This document shows, piece after piece, positions 16,233-24,957 of a stretch of 64,000 bases of DNA (the stretch's first letter is position 1; every line of letters begins with the position of its first letter). A program made the translations under genes and the position numbers. Origin of the DNA: UKL13-2 sp038236905 (GTDB taxonomy: Bacteria; Pseudomonadota; Gammaproteobacteria; Burkholderiales; Usitatibacteraceae); NCBI GenBank assembly GCA_038236905.1, contig JBBRZG010000003.1, positions 3,740 through 67,739 of the forward strand, in the 5' to 3' direction. The notes under the pieces were generated by a model, which made no database searches, was not told where the DNA came from, and saw nothing but the letters and a program-made list of their open reading frames with translations.

Positions 16233-17852
16233 ATGCAATCAACGCAAGCGACTAGAAAAATCAACTGCTGGACGCTCGTTGGGCGGCTAGTTTTGGGATG
16301 CGCCACCGCTCTCGTCATGGCTACCGCGATGCCATACGCAGATGCCAAAACATTCCGCTGGGCGAGCCAGGGCGACATTCTCACCATGGATCCGCATTCG
16401 CAAAACGAAGGTCTGAATAATTCTGCGTCGGACCATATATATGAACCGCTCGTCAATCGTGGCAAAACGATGGCGATTGAACCATGCTTAGCCGCCAGTT
16501 GGACGCAGCTCAACCCAACTACCATGCGTTTCAAATTGCGTGACAAGGTGCTTTTCCATGACGGTGCCGTCTTCACCGCCGACGATGTCGTGTTTTCAAT
16601 CACCCGCGCGCTTGAAAAGACCTCAGACTTTTCTGCCTACATGCAGGGCATAAAAAGTGCCAAAAAAATCGATGGTCTTACCGTCGATATCGTCAGCGAT
16701 GGCCCTAATCCCACTTTGCTGGATCAGCTCACCGAAGTCAGAATGATGAACAAAGCCTGGGCCTTGAAAAACAACGCACAAAAGCCGCAGGATTTTAAAA
16801 ACAGAGAGGAAACCTATACCGCACGCAACACCAACGGCACCGGACCGTTCATTCTGAAAGCACGTGAACCAGACGTGAAAACGGTATTCATTGTCAATTC
16901 AAAGTGGTGGGGGAAACGCGATAGCGAATCCATTGATGAAGTGATCTATACGCCGATCAAAAACAATGCAACGCGCATTTCCGCGCTGCTGTCCGGCGAA
17001 GTCGATTTCGTGCTCGACCCGCCCGTCCAGGACGTTCCAAAGTTGAAAGAAGATAAAGCGATAAAAGTTCTTGAGGGCAACGAAAACAGAACGATTTTCT
17101 TGAATTTTGATCAGGGCCGCGACGAGCTTTTATACGGCAGCAAAGGCAAAAATCCGTTTAAAGATATTCGGGTGCGTCAAGCCATGCTGCAAGCCATCGA
17201 TGTCAATGCCATTTACGTGAGCGTGATGCGCAGGCTGTCGCTGCCCACCATGTCGCTCATCGCGCCACAAGTGCGTGGTTATACGAAAGACGTTGAGAAT
17301 CGTCCGCCCGTTGACATTGTGAAAGCCAAAAAACTGATGACCGATGCGGGCTTTGGTAATGGCTTCGATGTGACCCTTGATTGCCCTGATAATCGTTACA
17401 TTAATGACCAAGCCATTTGCGTCGCGATAGCCGGCATGCTGGCCAAGATCGATATTCGCGTCAAGGTCAACGCGATGCCGCGCGCACTCTATTTCCCTAA
17501 AATTCAAAACATTGACACCAGCATGTACCTGCTGGGCTGGGGCGTGCCCACCTTTGATTCGCTCTATACCTTGCAGTCTATTGTGCGCACGAAGGGCCAA
17601 GGCGGAGATGGCACTTGGAATTTTTCCGGTTATTCAAACCCAAAAATTGACGCCATTATCGACGCGCTAAAAACGGAAGTGGACATCAAAAAGCGCGCCG
17701 AGCTTACCAGGACTGCGTTGCTACTTGAGCAAGCCGATGTGGGTCACATTCCACTGCACCATCAGGTAATTCCGTGGGCAATGCGCAGCAACATCACGGT
17801 CGTGCACCGCGCCGACAACCGCATGCTCGCAAAGTGGGCGGTCATTAACTAG
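16233..17852 (+). CDS. Peptide ABC transporter substrate-binding protein (DppA/OppA family), copy 1
   Basis: A 539-residue extracellular solute-binding protein of family 5. The signal peptide is about residues 1-37 (cleavage near YADA-K). Mature features include FRWASQGDILTMDPHSQNE, YEPLVNRGKTMAIEPCLA, the LRDKVLFHDGAVFTADDVVF signature and NTNGTGPFILK. It captures peptides for the permease/ATPase genes downstream. It is followed at 18189 by a close paralogue of similar length, so the operon has two binding proteins for one importer. The exact ligand cannot be deduced. Confidence 0.93.
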   Translation: MQSTQATRKINCWTLVGRLVLGCATALVMATAMPYADAKTFRWASQGDILTMDPHSQNEGLNNSASDHIYEPLVNRGKTMAIEPCLAASWTQLNPTTMRFKLRDKVLFHDGAVFTADDVVFSITRALEKTSDFSAYMQGIKSAKKIDGLTVDIVSDGPNPTLLDQLTEVRMMNKAWALKNNAQKPQDFKNREETYTARNTNGTGPFILKAREPDVKTVFIVNSKWWGKRDSESIDEVIYTPIKNNATRISALLSGEVDFVLDPPVQDVPKLKEDKAIKVLEGNENRTIFLNFDQGRDELLYGSKGKNPFKDIRVRQAMLQAIDVNAIYVSVMRRLSLPTMSLIAPQVRGYTKDVENRPPVDIVKAKKLMTDAGFGNGFDVTLDCPDNRYINDQAICVAIAGMLAKIDIRVKVNAMPRALYFPKIQNIDTSMYLLGWGVPTFDSLYTLQSIVRTKGQGGDGTWNFSGYSNPKIDAIIDALKTEVDIKKRAELTRTALLLEQADVGHIPLHHQVIPWAMRSNITVVHRADNRMLAKWAVIN

Positions 17853-18188
17853 CTGCCCACGCGCAAAAGCTTGCAGCAATTCGTAGCCTACTTTTTTAGG
17901 TCGGTTATTGCAAAATTCGGCAAGATAAGTCGTATCTATTACAATCGTGCGTGCTGTGGCGTACAGCACCCATTTATGAGTAAACAGGCAAAGTACAAAA
18001 TTTTTCAATCACCCTGTTTTTTCGATGTTTTTGTAGCGACTTACCTAGTCAAACCAAATAGCAAGCGCATGCAGCAAGATGGCACCATTCGTGCACTCTT
18101 GCTTGCAAGCACATGAAGATTTTTTGTTTCATGCCAGTTTCACCATTCGGTCCATCCTTCGATCTACATCCATGTCTGGCAAACTGAA
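17853..18188 (+). other. Spacer between the two binding-protein genes
   Basis: This 336-base stretch holds no convincing gene. It is richer in A and T than the flanking genes. Its notable content is the sigma-54-like promoter at 18080-18095, described separately. Confidence 0.6.
18080..18095 (+). promoter_or_regulatory. Candidate sigma-54 promoter before the second binding protein
   Basis: TGGCACCATTCGTGCA has the invariant GG (18081-18082) and GC (18093-18094) with exactly ten bases between them. It matches TGGCACG-N4-TTGCA except at two less critical positions. The start of transcription would be near 18106, about 80 bases before the ATG at 18189. It may allow the second binding protein and the transporter genes to be raised separately from the first. 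Confidence 0.55.
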
Positions 18189-19829
18189 ATGCACAAAAAT
18201 ATCGGCCGTTCCCAATCCGCCTCATCTCATCTGAATACGCCCTTTTCGCCACGAGTCGTCATACTAGCGCTGGCTGCCATCCTGCTCGCTGTCTCGGCCA
18301 GCATAAGCTTTGCCAAACCACTGCGCTACGCCACCCAAGACGAGCCGCAAACGCTGGACCCGCACTCGGCCAATCTGGCCGTGACCAATCGGTTGCTCGG
18401 CAACGTCTATGAAGGCTTGGTGGGGCGCGATAAAGATTTCAAAATGGTTCCTTGGTTGGCGCTTTCCTGGTCGCAGCCTGACGCAAAAACGTGGCGATTC
18501 AAACTGCGTCCGGGCGTCAAGTTTCATGATGGTTCGCCCTTCACCGCCGATGATGTGGTGTTTTCAATCGAGCGTGCGCTGTCAGCAAATTCGCAGATGA
18601 AAGCATCTATTCAAGGTGTCGCGAGCGGGAAAAAAATTGATGATTTGACCGTCGATATCGTGATGAAAGAGCCCAATCCTGTTCTGCTTAACCACATGTT
18701 CTTTTTCCGCATCATGAGTAAGGCGTGGGCAATAAAAAATAACGCCTTGCTTCCGCAGAATTACAAAGATAAAGAAGATACCTTTGCATCACGCAACACC
18801 AATGGCACCGGTCCGTTTATGGTGACCGTACGCCAGCCCGATGTAAAAACAGACCTGGTGGAAAACCCGAACTGGTGGAACAAAGCGAGTCCCGAAAAAG
18901 GCAACATTACCACCGTGACGTTATTGCCCGTTAAAAATAACGCCACACGTTTAGCAGCCTTGCTGTCCGGTGAGGTCGACTTCGTCAACGACCCGCCATC
19001 ACAGGACATCGCCAGGTTGAGAGCCGCGCCGAACATAACGATGATCCTCGGCGCAGAGTCGCGCGTCCAGTTTCTGGCGTTCGACCTAACACGCGATGAG
19101 CTCCTGTATTCCAATGTGAAAGGCAAAAATCCGTTCAAGGATGTTCGCGTGCGTCAAGCTATCGCGCATGCCATTGATGCAGAAACCATCAAATCAAAAG
19201 TGATGCGCGGACTCGCCCGGCCGACCGGCACCATCATCACGCCCGTTGATCAGGGATACAGCAAGGACGCAGACATTCGCCTGCCGTACAACGTTGCGCG
19301 TGCCAAAGCATTGCTAAAGGAGGCAGGCTATCCCACCGGCTTTGAGGTCACGCTCGACTGCGGCGCTGCCCAGCCGCCTGCTGATATTTGCCAGGCGATT
19401 GCGCCGATGTTGGCGCGAATCGACATCAAGGTCACACCCAATATTGTGCCCACCGCGAATTATTTTCAAAAGATTCAAAAATTCGACACCAGCTTCTATC
19501 TTTTGAGTTGGAGCACACCCACCAGCGATGCGCTATACACCCTACAAAGCTTGCTGCGCAGCTACAGTGGCGACAGTAGCGGGAATGGTGACTCGAACTA
19601 TGGGCGCTACTCGAGTGCACAAATGGATCAACTCATCGATAAAATCCGAGTCGAAAACGACCTAAAAAAACGCGATGAATTCATTCGTGACGCACTCATG
19701 CTGGCCAACGAACAACTGCCAATCCTGCCGATTCACCAGCAGCTTTGGCCTTGGGCGATGCGGAAAGGTTCTACCGCAATTTTGCCGCCCAATAACGTGC
19801 CGTACTTCTTTAGATTCAATTTGAAATAA
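18189..19829 (+). CDS. Peptide ABC transporter substrate-binding protein, copy 2
   Basis: A 546-residue family 5 binding protein, clearly paralogous to the gene at 16233. The two share TADDVVFSI, NTNGTGPF, LLSGEVDFV and the GKNPFKDVRVRQAI block. The signal peptide covers about residues 1-40 (cleavage near SFAKP). It probably arose by tandem duplication. Differences cluster in the mid-domain loops that shape the ligand pocket, which would fit a different peptide range. The permease genes follow after 73 bases. Confidence 0.93.
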   Translation: MHKNIGRSQSASSHLNTPFSPRVVILALAAILLAVSASISFAKPLRYATQDEPQTLDPHSANLAVTNRLLGNVYEGLVGRDKDFKMVPWLALSWSQPDAKTWRFKLRPGVKFHDGSPFTADDVVFSIERALSANSQMKASIQGVASGKKIDDLTVDIVMKEPNPVLLNHMFFFRIMSKAWAIKNNALLPQNYKDKEDTFASRNTNGTGPFMVTVRQPDVKTDLVENPNWWNKASPEKGNITTVTLLPVKNNATRLAALLSGEVDFVNDPPSQDIARLRAAPNITMILGAESRVQFLAFDLTRDELLYSNVKGKNPFKDVRVRQAIAHAIDAETIKSKVMRGLARPTGTIITPVDQGYSKDADIRLPYNVARAKALLKEAGYPTGFEVTLDCGAAQPPADICQAIAPMLARIDIKVTPNIVPTANYFQKIQKFDTSFYLLSWSTPTSDALYTLQSLLRSYSGDSSGNGDSNYGRYSSAQMDQLIDKIRVENDLKKRDEFIRDALMLANEQLPILPIHQQLWPWAMRKGSTAILPPNNVPYFFRFNLK

Positions 19830-19902
19830 GCATTTAAACCAAGCCAGCCAAGAATTCGTTTCAGCTAAAACCTTAAACCGTCCAGCCAACCGGAAATCAT
19901 CG

Positions 19903-20889
19903 ATGCTCGCTTTCATTGCCCGCCGTCTTTTACAAAGCATTTTGGTCATGCTGACCGTCGGCTTCATCGCTTTTTCGCTATTCAATTTCGTCGGTGATCC
20001 GGTTGCACTCATGTTGCCACCTGAAGCCACGCAAGCGGATCGCGATGAAGTCCGCAAATCGCTCGGACTAGACAAACCTTTCTATACCCAATTTGCGGTG
20101 TTCGTTCAGAACGCGCTGCAAGGCAATTTTGGTATCTCCCTGCGCTTGGGTCGTCCCGTTTCGCAACTGCTGGCCGAGCGCTTGCCCGCCACGCTGGAGC
20201 TCGTCGGCGTTGCTACTCTGCTGGCATTGCTGGTGGGCATTCCAGTCGGCATCTATACGGCGCTGAAGCGCGATCATTGGTCATCACAAGTATTGTTGAC
20301 CGGATCACTGATCGGCGTCTCGCTGCCCAATTTTTTGATTGGTATTTTCTTGATCATCATCTTCGCCGTCTGGCTGGGCGTATTGCCGTCATTCGGCCGA
20401 GGCGACACCACCCAGCTCGGCTTTTGGTCCACCGGATTTTTAACTGTTTCGGGATTGAAGGCCGTCATCTTGCCTGCGGTAACGCTCGGCTTTTACCCGG
20501 TCACGCTGATCATGCGGCTGGTACGCTCTGAAATGCTGGAAGTGTTGCGCACGGATTACATCAAATTTGCACGCGCCCGCGGCTTATCAAATCAGGCCGT
20601 GCATTTTGGTCACGCCCTAAAAAATACGCTGGTGCCGGTTATCACCATTACCGGTTTGCAACTGGGCGGCTTGATTGCCTTTGCGATCATTACCGAAACC
20701 GTATTTCAATGGCCGGGCATGGGCTTGTTGTTTATTCAAGCGGTGCAGTTTGCGGACATACCCGTCATGGCGGCTTACCTATGCCTGATCGGATTTATTT
20801 TTGTCACCATTAATTTAATTGTCGACACGCTCTATTACGTTGTCGATCCAAGACTCCGCATGGAGACTTCATCAGCGGGAGGCCATTGA
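19903..20889 (+). CDS. Peptide ABC transporter permease (DppB type)
   Basis: A 328-residue inner-membrane permease with six predicted helices. It begins MLAFIARRLLQSILVMLTVGF and has the conserved EAA loop as EVLRTDYIKFARARGLSNQA, where the coupling helix contacts the ATPases. The C-terminal ADIPVMAAYLCLIGFIFVTINLIVD is typical of DppB/OppB. The next gene begins one base after its stop. Confidence 0.94.
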   Translation: MLAFIARRLLQSILVMLTVGFIAFSLFNFVGDPVALMLPPEATQADRDEVRKSLGLDKPFYTQFAVFVQNALQGNFGISLRLGRPVSQLLAERLPATLELVGVATLLALLVGIPVGIYTALKRDHWSSQVLLTGSLIGVSLPNFLIGIFLIIIFAVWLGVLPSFGRGDTTQLGFWSTGFLTVSGLKAVILPAVTLGFYPVTLIMRLVRSEMLEVLRTDYIKFARARGLSNQAVHFGHALKNTLVPVITITGLQLGGLIAFAIITETVFQWPGMGLLFIQAVQFADIPVMAAYLCLIGFIFVTINLIVDTLYYVVDPRLRMETSSAGGH

Positions 20890-20890
20890 C

Positions 20891-21817
20891 ATGACGGGCG
20901 CATTAGGAGGCACGATTCGACGTATTTTAGATAGCGATATCTGGTACAAATTCAAGCGCGATCCGATTGTTGTCACCGCGACCATTGTCGGGCTGCTCCT
21001 GATTTTATCTTCAGCTTTTGCACCCCTATTCGCGCCACACAGCCCATTTGATTTGAAGACCTTGAATCTCAGCGATGCGTTCACCCCGCCTGCTTGGATT
21101 GAGGCGGGCAAATCTCAGTTTTTGCTGGGCACGGACGATCAGGGCCGCGATGTACTTTCTACCATCATGTACGGCTCGAGGGCCTCGCTGGTGGTGGGCT
21201 TTGCCGCCGTGTTGCTATCAATGGTGGTGGGTATCACGCTAGGCCTCATCAGCGGCTATTTCGGTGGCGCATTAGATGCGTTCATCATGCGCGTTGCTGA
21301 TGTGCAGCTCTCGTTTCCAGCGATCTTGATCGCACTATTAATCAGCGGCGTGGCCAGAGTTGTGATCCCGAATTCACAGCACGATCAGGTCGCGATTTAC
21401 GTTTTGATTTTTGCCATCGCCGCATCCGGCTGGGTGCAGTACGCGCGCACGGTGCGCGCCTCGACCTTGGTTGAGCGCAATAAAGAATATGTTCAGGCCG
21501 CCCAAGTAATCGGCAGACGCCCGCTTGCGATCATGTTCGCGCATGTATTGCCGAACGTGCTGGGTCCCGTCATGGTGTTGGCCACGCTGCACATCGGCAC
21601 GGCAATCATCACCGAAGCCACACTTTCTTATCTCGGCGTCGGCATGCCCGCAACCCAACCTACCCTCGGCACGATGATCCGCATTGGCGGCGATTTTCTG
21701 CTTTCAGGTGAATGGTGGATTCTCTGGTTTCCGGGTCTTGCATTGGTAGTACTCGTGCTATCCATAAACATCATCGGTGATTGGCTGCGCGATGCGCTCA
21801 ATCCCAAACTTCGCTAG
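20891..21817 (+). CDS. Peptide ABC transporter permease (DppC type)
   Basis: A 308-residue second permease subunit. The ATG at 20891 was chosen because GGGAGGCC lies just upstream; the open frame extends to 20819 inside the DppB gene. The N-terminal region FKRDPIVVTATIVGLLLILS precedes the DppC-type segment LGTDDQGRDVLSTIMYGSRASL. The EAA loop is RNKEYVQAAQVIGRRPLAIM. It forms the channel with the DppB subunit. Confidence 0.94.
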   Translation: MTGALGGTIRRILDSDIWYKFKRDPIVVTATIVGLLLILSSAFAPLFAPHSPFDLKTLNLSDAFTPPAWIEAGKSQFLLGTDDQGRDVLSTIMYGSRASLVVGFAAVLLSMVVGITLGLISGYFGGALDAFIMRVADVQLSFPAILIALLISGVARVVIPNSQHDQVAIYVLIFAIAASGWVQYARTVRASTLVERNKEYVQAAQVIGRRPLAIMFAHVLPNVLGPVMVLATLHIGTAIITEATLSYLGVGMPATQPTLGTMIRIGGDFLLSGEWWILWFPGLALVVLVLSINIIGDWLRDALNPKLR

Positions 21818-21827
21818 GACTGTACGC

Positions 21828-22853
21828 ATGCCATCCTCCCCCAACGTGCCGCTGCTTCAAGTCAAAAATCTTCGCATCGAATTTCCCACCCGTCGCGGCA
21901 TTCTGACCGCGGTGGACGACATCAGTTTCGACATCGCTGCGGGCGAAGTGCTGGGCGTGGTGGGCGAATCGGGTGCGGGAAAATCGCTCACCGGCGCAGC
22001 AGTCATCGGATTACTGGAGCCACCGGGTCGGATCGCGAGCGGCGAGATATTGTTGGCCGGACGGCGTATCGATAATCTGCCATTCGAGGAATTGCGCAAA
22101 ATCCGAGGCCGCGAAATCGGCGCGATTTTTCAGGATCCGCTCACATCGCTCAATCCGCTTTATACGATCGGCCGACAAATTGTCGAAACCATCGAAACCC
22201 ATCTCGATCTCACCCACACTCAAGCCAGAGCACGCGCCATCGAGTTGCTAAACGAGGTCGGCATACCCGCCGCCGATAGGCGTATTGATCATTATCCGCA
22301 CCAGTTCTCCGGCGGCATGCGCCAGCGGGTGGTGATTTCATTAGCGCTCGCCGCCAATCCGAAACTCATCATCGCGGATGAACCCACTACCGCGCTCGAC
22401 GTATCCATTCAGGCGCAGATCATCACGTTAATCAAAAAGCTTTGTCGCGAACACGGCACTGCGGTGATGTTGGTCACGCATGACATGGGCGTGATTGCCG
22501 AAACCGCTGATCGAGTCGCGGTCATGTACGCTGGCCGCATCGCCGAAATCGGACCGGTGGCCGAAGTGATCCACTCGCCACAGCATCCCTACACGATTGG
22601 CCTAATGGGCGCGATCCCGAGCGTGGGCGATAACCACGAACGCCTATCGCAAATTGACGGCTCGATGCCGCGATTAACTGCGATTCCCAAAGGCTGCGCA
22701 TTTAATCCCCGGTGTACGCGCGTCCAAGATGTGCCCCATCAGCGCTGTACCACGGAGCGACCGGAGCTCATGCCCGCCGGCAAGACGATGGCCGCCTGTT
22801 GGTTGCATGCCAGCGAGGCGGTTCATCAAGTCAAACAAGCGGTGACGGCATGA
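21828..22853 (+). CDS. Peptide ABC transporter ATP-binding protein (DppD type)
   Basis: A 341-residue ATPase. Walker A is GESGAGKSLTG, the Q-loop is AIFQDPLTSLNPL, the ABC signature reads FSGGMRQRVVI, Walker B is LIIADEPTTALDV and the H-loop His is in LVTHDMG. The C-terminal oligopeptide extension with GCAFNPRCTRVQDV has the Cys cluster that binds an iron-sulfur centre in some family members. Translation starts at 21828; the frame open from 21777 overlaps the permease gene. Its stop overlaps the next start by four bases. Confidence 0.95.
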   Translation: MPSSPNVPLLQVKNLRIEFPTRRGILTAVDDISFDIAAGEVLGVVGESGAGKSLTGAAVIGLLEPPGRIASGEILLAGRRIDNLPFEELRKIRGREIGAIFQDPLTSLNPLYTIGRQIVETIETHLDLTHTQARARAIELLNEVGIPAADRRIDHYPHQFSGGMRQRVVISLALAANPKLIIADEPTTALDVSIQAQIITLIKKLCREHGTAVMLVTHDMGVIAETADRVAVMYAGRIAEIGPVAEVIHSPQHPYTIGLMGAIPSVGDNHERLSQIDGSMPRLTAIPKGCAFNPRCTRVQDVPHQRCTTERPELMPAGKTMAACWLHASEAVHQVKQAVTA

Positions 22854-23875
22854 ACAAAAAATCGAGCAATGTCCTGCTGGAAGTGATCGATGTCGCCAAA
22901 GAATTCGACGTCTCAAAACCGTGGCTGAACCGGGTTATCGAGCGTCAAGACCGGCAAATTTTAAAAGCGGTGGATGGCGTCAGCTTCACCATCAATCGCG
23001 GCGAAACATTGTCGCTCGTCGGCGAATCTGGCTGCGGAAAATCAACTGTTGCGCGGCTCGTATGCGGGCTATACACGCCGTCGCGCGGCTCGATTATTTT
23101 TGATGGCGTCAACATGGCCGATGCGGGCGCGGACGAAGTTCAGCAGCTGCGCAAACGCTTTCAAATGATTTTTCAGGACCCCTATGCGAGCCTGAACCCA
23201 CGTTGGCGGGTGGGCAAAATTATTGCCGAGCCGCTGCGCGTTCACAAAATCGCCACCAGCAACGCTGATATCAAACAACGCGTAGATAAACTGCTCACCC
23301 AAGTGGGCCTGTCGCCGCTCGACGCTGAAAAATTTCCCCACGAATTCTCGGGCGGGCAACGTCAACGAATTTCCATCGCACGCGCGCTGTCCTCGAACCC
23401 GGAGTTTTTGGTGTGTGATGAACCGACCTCGGCGCTGGACGTCTCGGTTCAGGCGCAGATTTTGAATCTGATGAAAGATTTACAGCGCGAATTCGGCCTC
23501 ACCTACCTTTTCATCTCGCACAATCTGGCCGTGGTATCGCATATCTCCACGCGCGTGGGCGTGATGTATCTCGGTCGCCTAGTGGAAGTCGCCGACACCA
23601 AACGCATTTTCGCCAACCCGCAGCACCCCTACACGCAGATGCTGCAATCGGCGATCCCCGATTTAAAAATGACCGGCAAGCAGCGCACTCCCGTCGCCGG
23701 TGAAGTTCCCAATCCACTCAACCCACCCAGCGGCTGCGCGTTCAATCCCCGTTGCCCACATGCGAATGAGCGCTGCAAAACTGAGCGTCCGGCGCTGATT
23801 GATTATGCAGATGGTGGTCAAGTGGCGTGCCATGCGGTGGAAGAGAAGCGGATTAATTTTTTGGTAGCGGCTTAG
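22850..23875 (+). CDS. Peptide ABC transporter ATP-binding protein (DppF type)
   Basis: A 341-residue second ATPase subunit. Walker A is GESGCGKSTVAR, the Q-loop MIFQDPYASLNPRW, the signature EFSGGQRQRISIARAL, Walker B FLVCDEPTSALDV and the H-loop FISHNLAVV. The C-terminal GCAFNPRCPHANERC has the same Cys pattern as its partner. The ATG overlaps the preceding stop (ATGA), showing translational coupling. It completes the importer: two binding proteins, two permeases and two ATPases. Confidence 0.95.
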   Translation: MNKKSSNVLLEVIDVAKEFDVSKPWLNRVIERQDRQILKAVDGVSFTINRGETLSLVGESGCGKSTVARLVCGLYTPSRGSIIFDGVNMADAGADEVQQLRKRFQMIFQDPYASLNPRWRVGKIIAEPLRVHKIATSNADIKQRVDKLLTQVGLSPLDAEKFPHEFSGGQRQRISIARALSSNPEFLVCDEPTSALDVSVQAQILNLMKDLQREFGLTYLFISHNLAVVSHISTRVGVMYLGRLVEVADTKRIFANPQHPYTQMLQSAIPDLKMTGKQRTPVAGEVPNPLNPPSGCAFNPRCPHANERCKTERPALIDYADGGQVACHAVEEKRINFLVAA

Positions 23876-23911
23876 CGCGCATCGAACGGCAAATTTCAGA
23901 ATGACCTTATT

Positions 23912-24517
23912 TTGAAATCAAATCGCCGCAAATTTCTTATCGGTCTATTGCTCCTGATGCCTGCCGCGAGCAATGCAAGCACACATGGCGAAGTGAGCCT
24001 GATAACTTCTTTCGCTGTCACCGCAGGCATTGTTGGATTAAAAACGGGCATTGTTGTCGGTGTCTGGGAAATTTCCGCAAAACGTTTATATCTGGTTAGT
24101 TACTTGGTCTGCATTAGTGGAAATGGTGCGCTTGCGTATCTGGCCGCAGATTACGAGGCGTTCAAACAATTGAGTTTAGAAATTTTGTACTACTCTGCCC
24201 TCGGTCTCCTCGCCAGTTTCTTATCTCCGTTAGCGTTCCACATTTTCTTAAACAAATACGTGATTGGGTACCGTCGAGGTAGCGCGGATAAATGTAACGC
24301 GTCTGGACGACCTTCGGTGAATGACGCGCTGAGGCTGTTTGCGTCTGCAACCACTAGAATGGCGAGGGCTGTTTTGCAATACGGTGCTCGTAGATCGCTA
24401 TTCGAAGCAACCTTTAGCAATCTCGGTGAACTACGCGAGCCATCTTTGCTAAGACTGGAGAATGGGTTAAATAGAAATAACCGTTGCCATGACAACGCGC
24501 TCTGCCAAGACGCTTAA
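23912..24517 (+). CDS. Hypothetical membrane protein
   Basis: An open frame of 201 codons beginning at a TTG (MKSNRRKFLIGLLLLMPAAS), with no recognised family. It has an N-terminal signal-like segment and three further hydrophobic stretches at about residues 29-50, 58-80 and 90-113. A hydrophilic tail of about 85 residues lacks obvious motifs. Composition looks different from the neighbours, being richer in A and T, which suggests horizontal origin. No strong ribosome-binding site precedes the TTG. The C-terminal half may be read through decayed sequence. It could be a real but rare gene, or a remnant. Confidence 0.45.
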   Translation: MKSNRRKFLIGLLLLMPAASNASTHGEVSLITSFAVTAGIVGLKTGIVVGVWEISAKRLYLVSYLVCISGNGALAYLAADYEAFKQLSLEILYYSALGLLASFLSPLAFHIFLNKYVIGYRRGSADKCNASGRPSVNDALRLFASATTRMARAVLQYGARRSLFEATFSNLGELREPSLLRLENGLNRNNRCHDNALCQDA

Positions 24518-24537
24518 ACATAAAAAGTTTTGCGTTT

Positions 24538-24732
24538 GTGCTAAACCTGTCAGAACGATTTCCAAACGGCAATATCTTCAATGTTCTCTGGACCGTTCAT
24601 GACCCCACAGTTTTAACAAAGCGGGTGGGCGATGGGCTAAAAATGTGTGTTCCTGTTGAACATGAAGGGGACAGGGAAAAGTTAGAGATCAAGCTCACGG
24701 CGAACTACAGTGCAGCTTGGCTTACGTATTAG
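24538..24732 (+). CDS. Small hypothetical open frame
   Basis: A 64-codon frame (MLNLSERFPNGNIFNVLWTV at the start) that reads protein-like but matches no family I know. It begins with a non-ATG codon and lacks a clear ribosome-binding site. It sits in the same A/T-rich patch as the previous open frame and may be a fragment of a larger lost gene. Coding status is uncertain. Confidence 0.25.
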   Translation: MLNLSERFPNGNIFNVLWTVHDPTVLTKRVGDGLKMCVPVEHEGDREKLEIKLTANYSAAWLTY

Positions 24733-24912
24733 TGACCAGCATTCGTGGTTGGTCAAACCAGCTCTGCGCAAATTTTGAGATCGCGGGCCTTGGGTTGGCG
24801 AAATTTGAACCTCCTGTATCGACGGGCATTGCCAACCATAATCGATCTGTAAGGCTCGCCTATCCTAGCGTTTTGCATCCTGCGATTAAATAATTCGTTT
24901 GTTCATCAGCAT

Positions 24913-24942
24913 AAAAAAACCCACCGCAAGCGGTGGGTTTTT
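24913..24942. terminator. Bidirectional terminator
   Basis: A ten-base perfect stem (AACCCACCGC with GCGGTGGGTT) with an AA loop is flanked by A7 on the left and T5 on the right. It can end the minus-strand S46 peptidase transcript as well as plus-strand transcripts from the hypothetical frames. Confidence 0.93.
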
Positions 24943-24957
24943 ATAGCTGGAAATAGC

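Noticed and set aside
18082..18095. GCAC-N5-GTGC palindrome that could be read as an NtrC site
   Set aside because: NtrC half-sites need a spacing about two bases longer; the same bases fit a sigma-54 promoter better.
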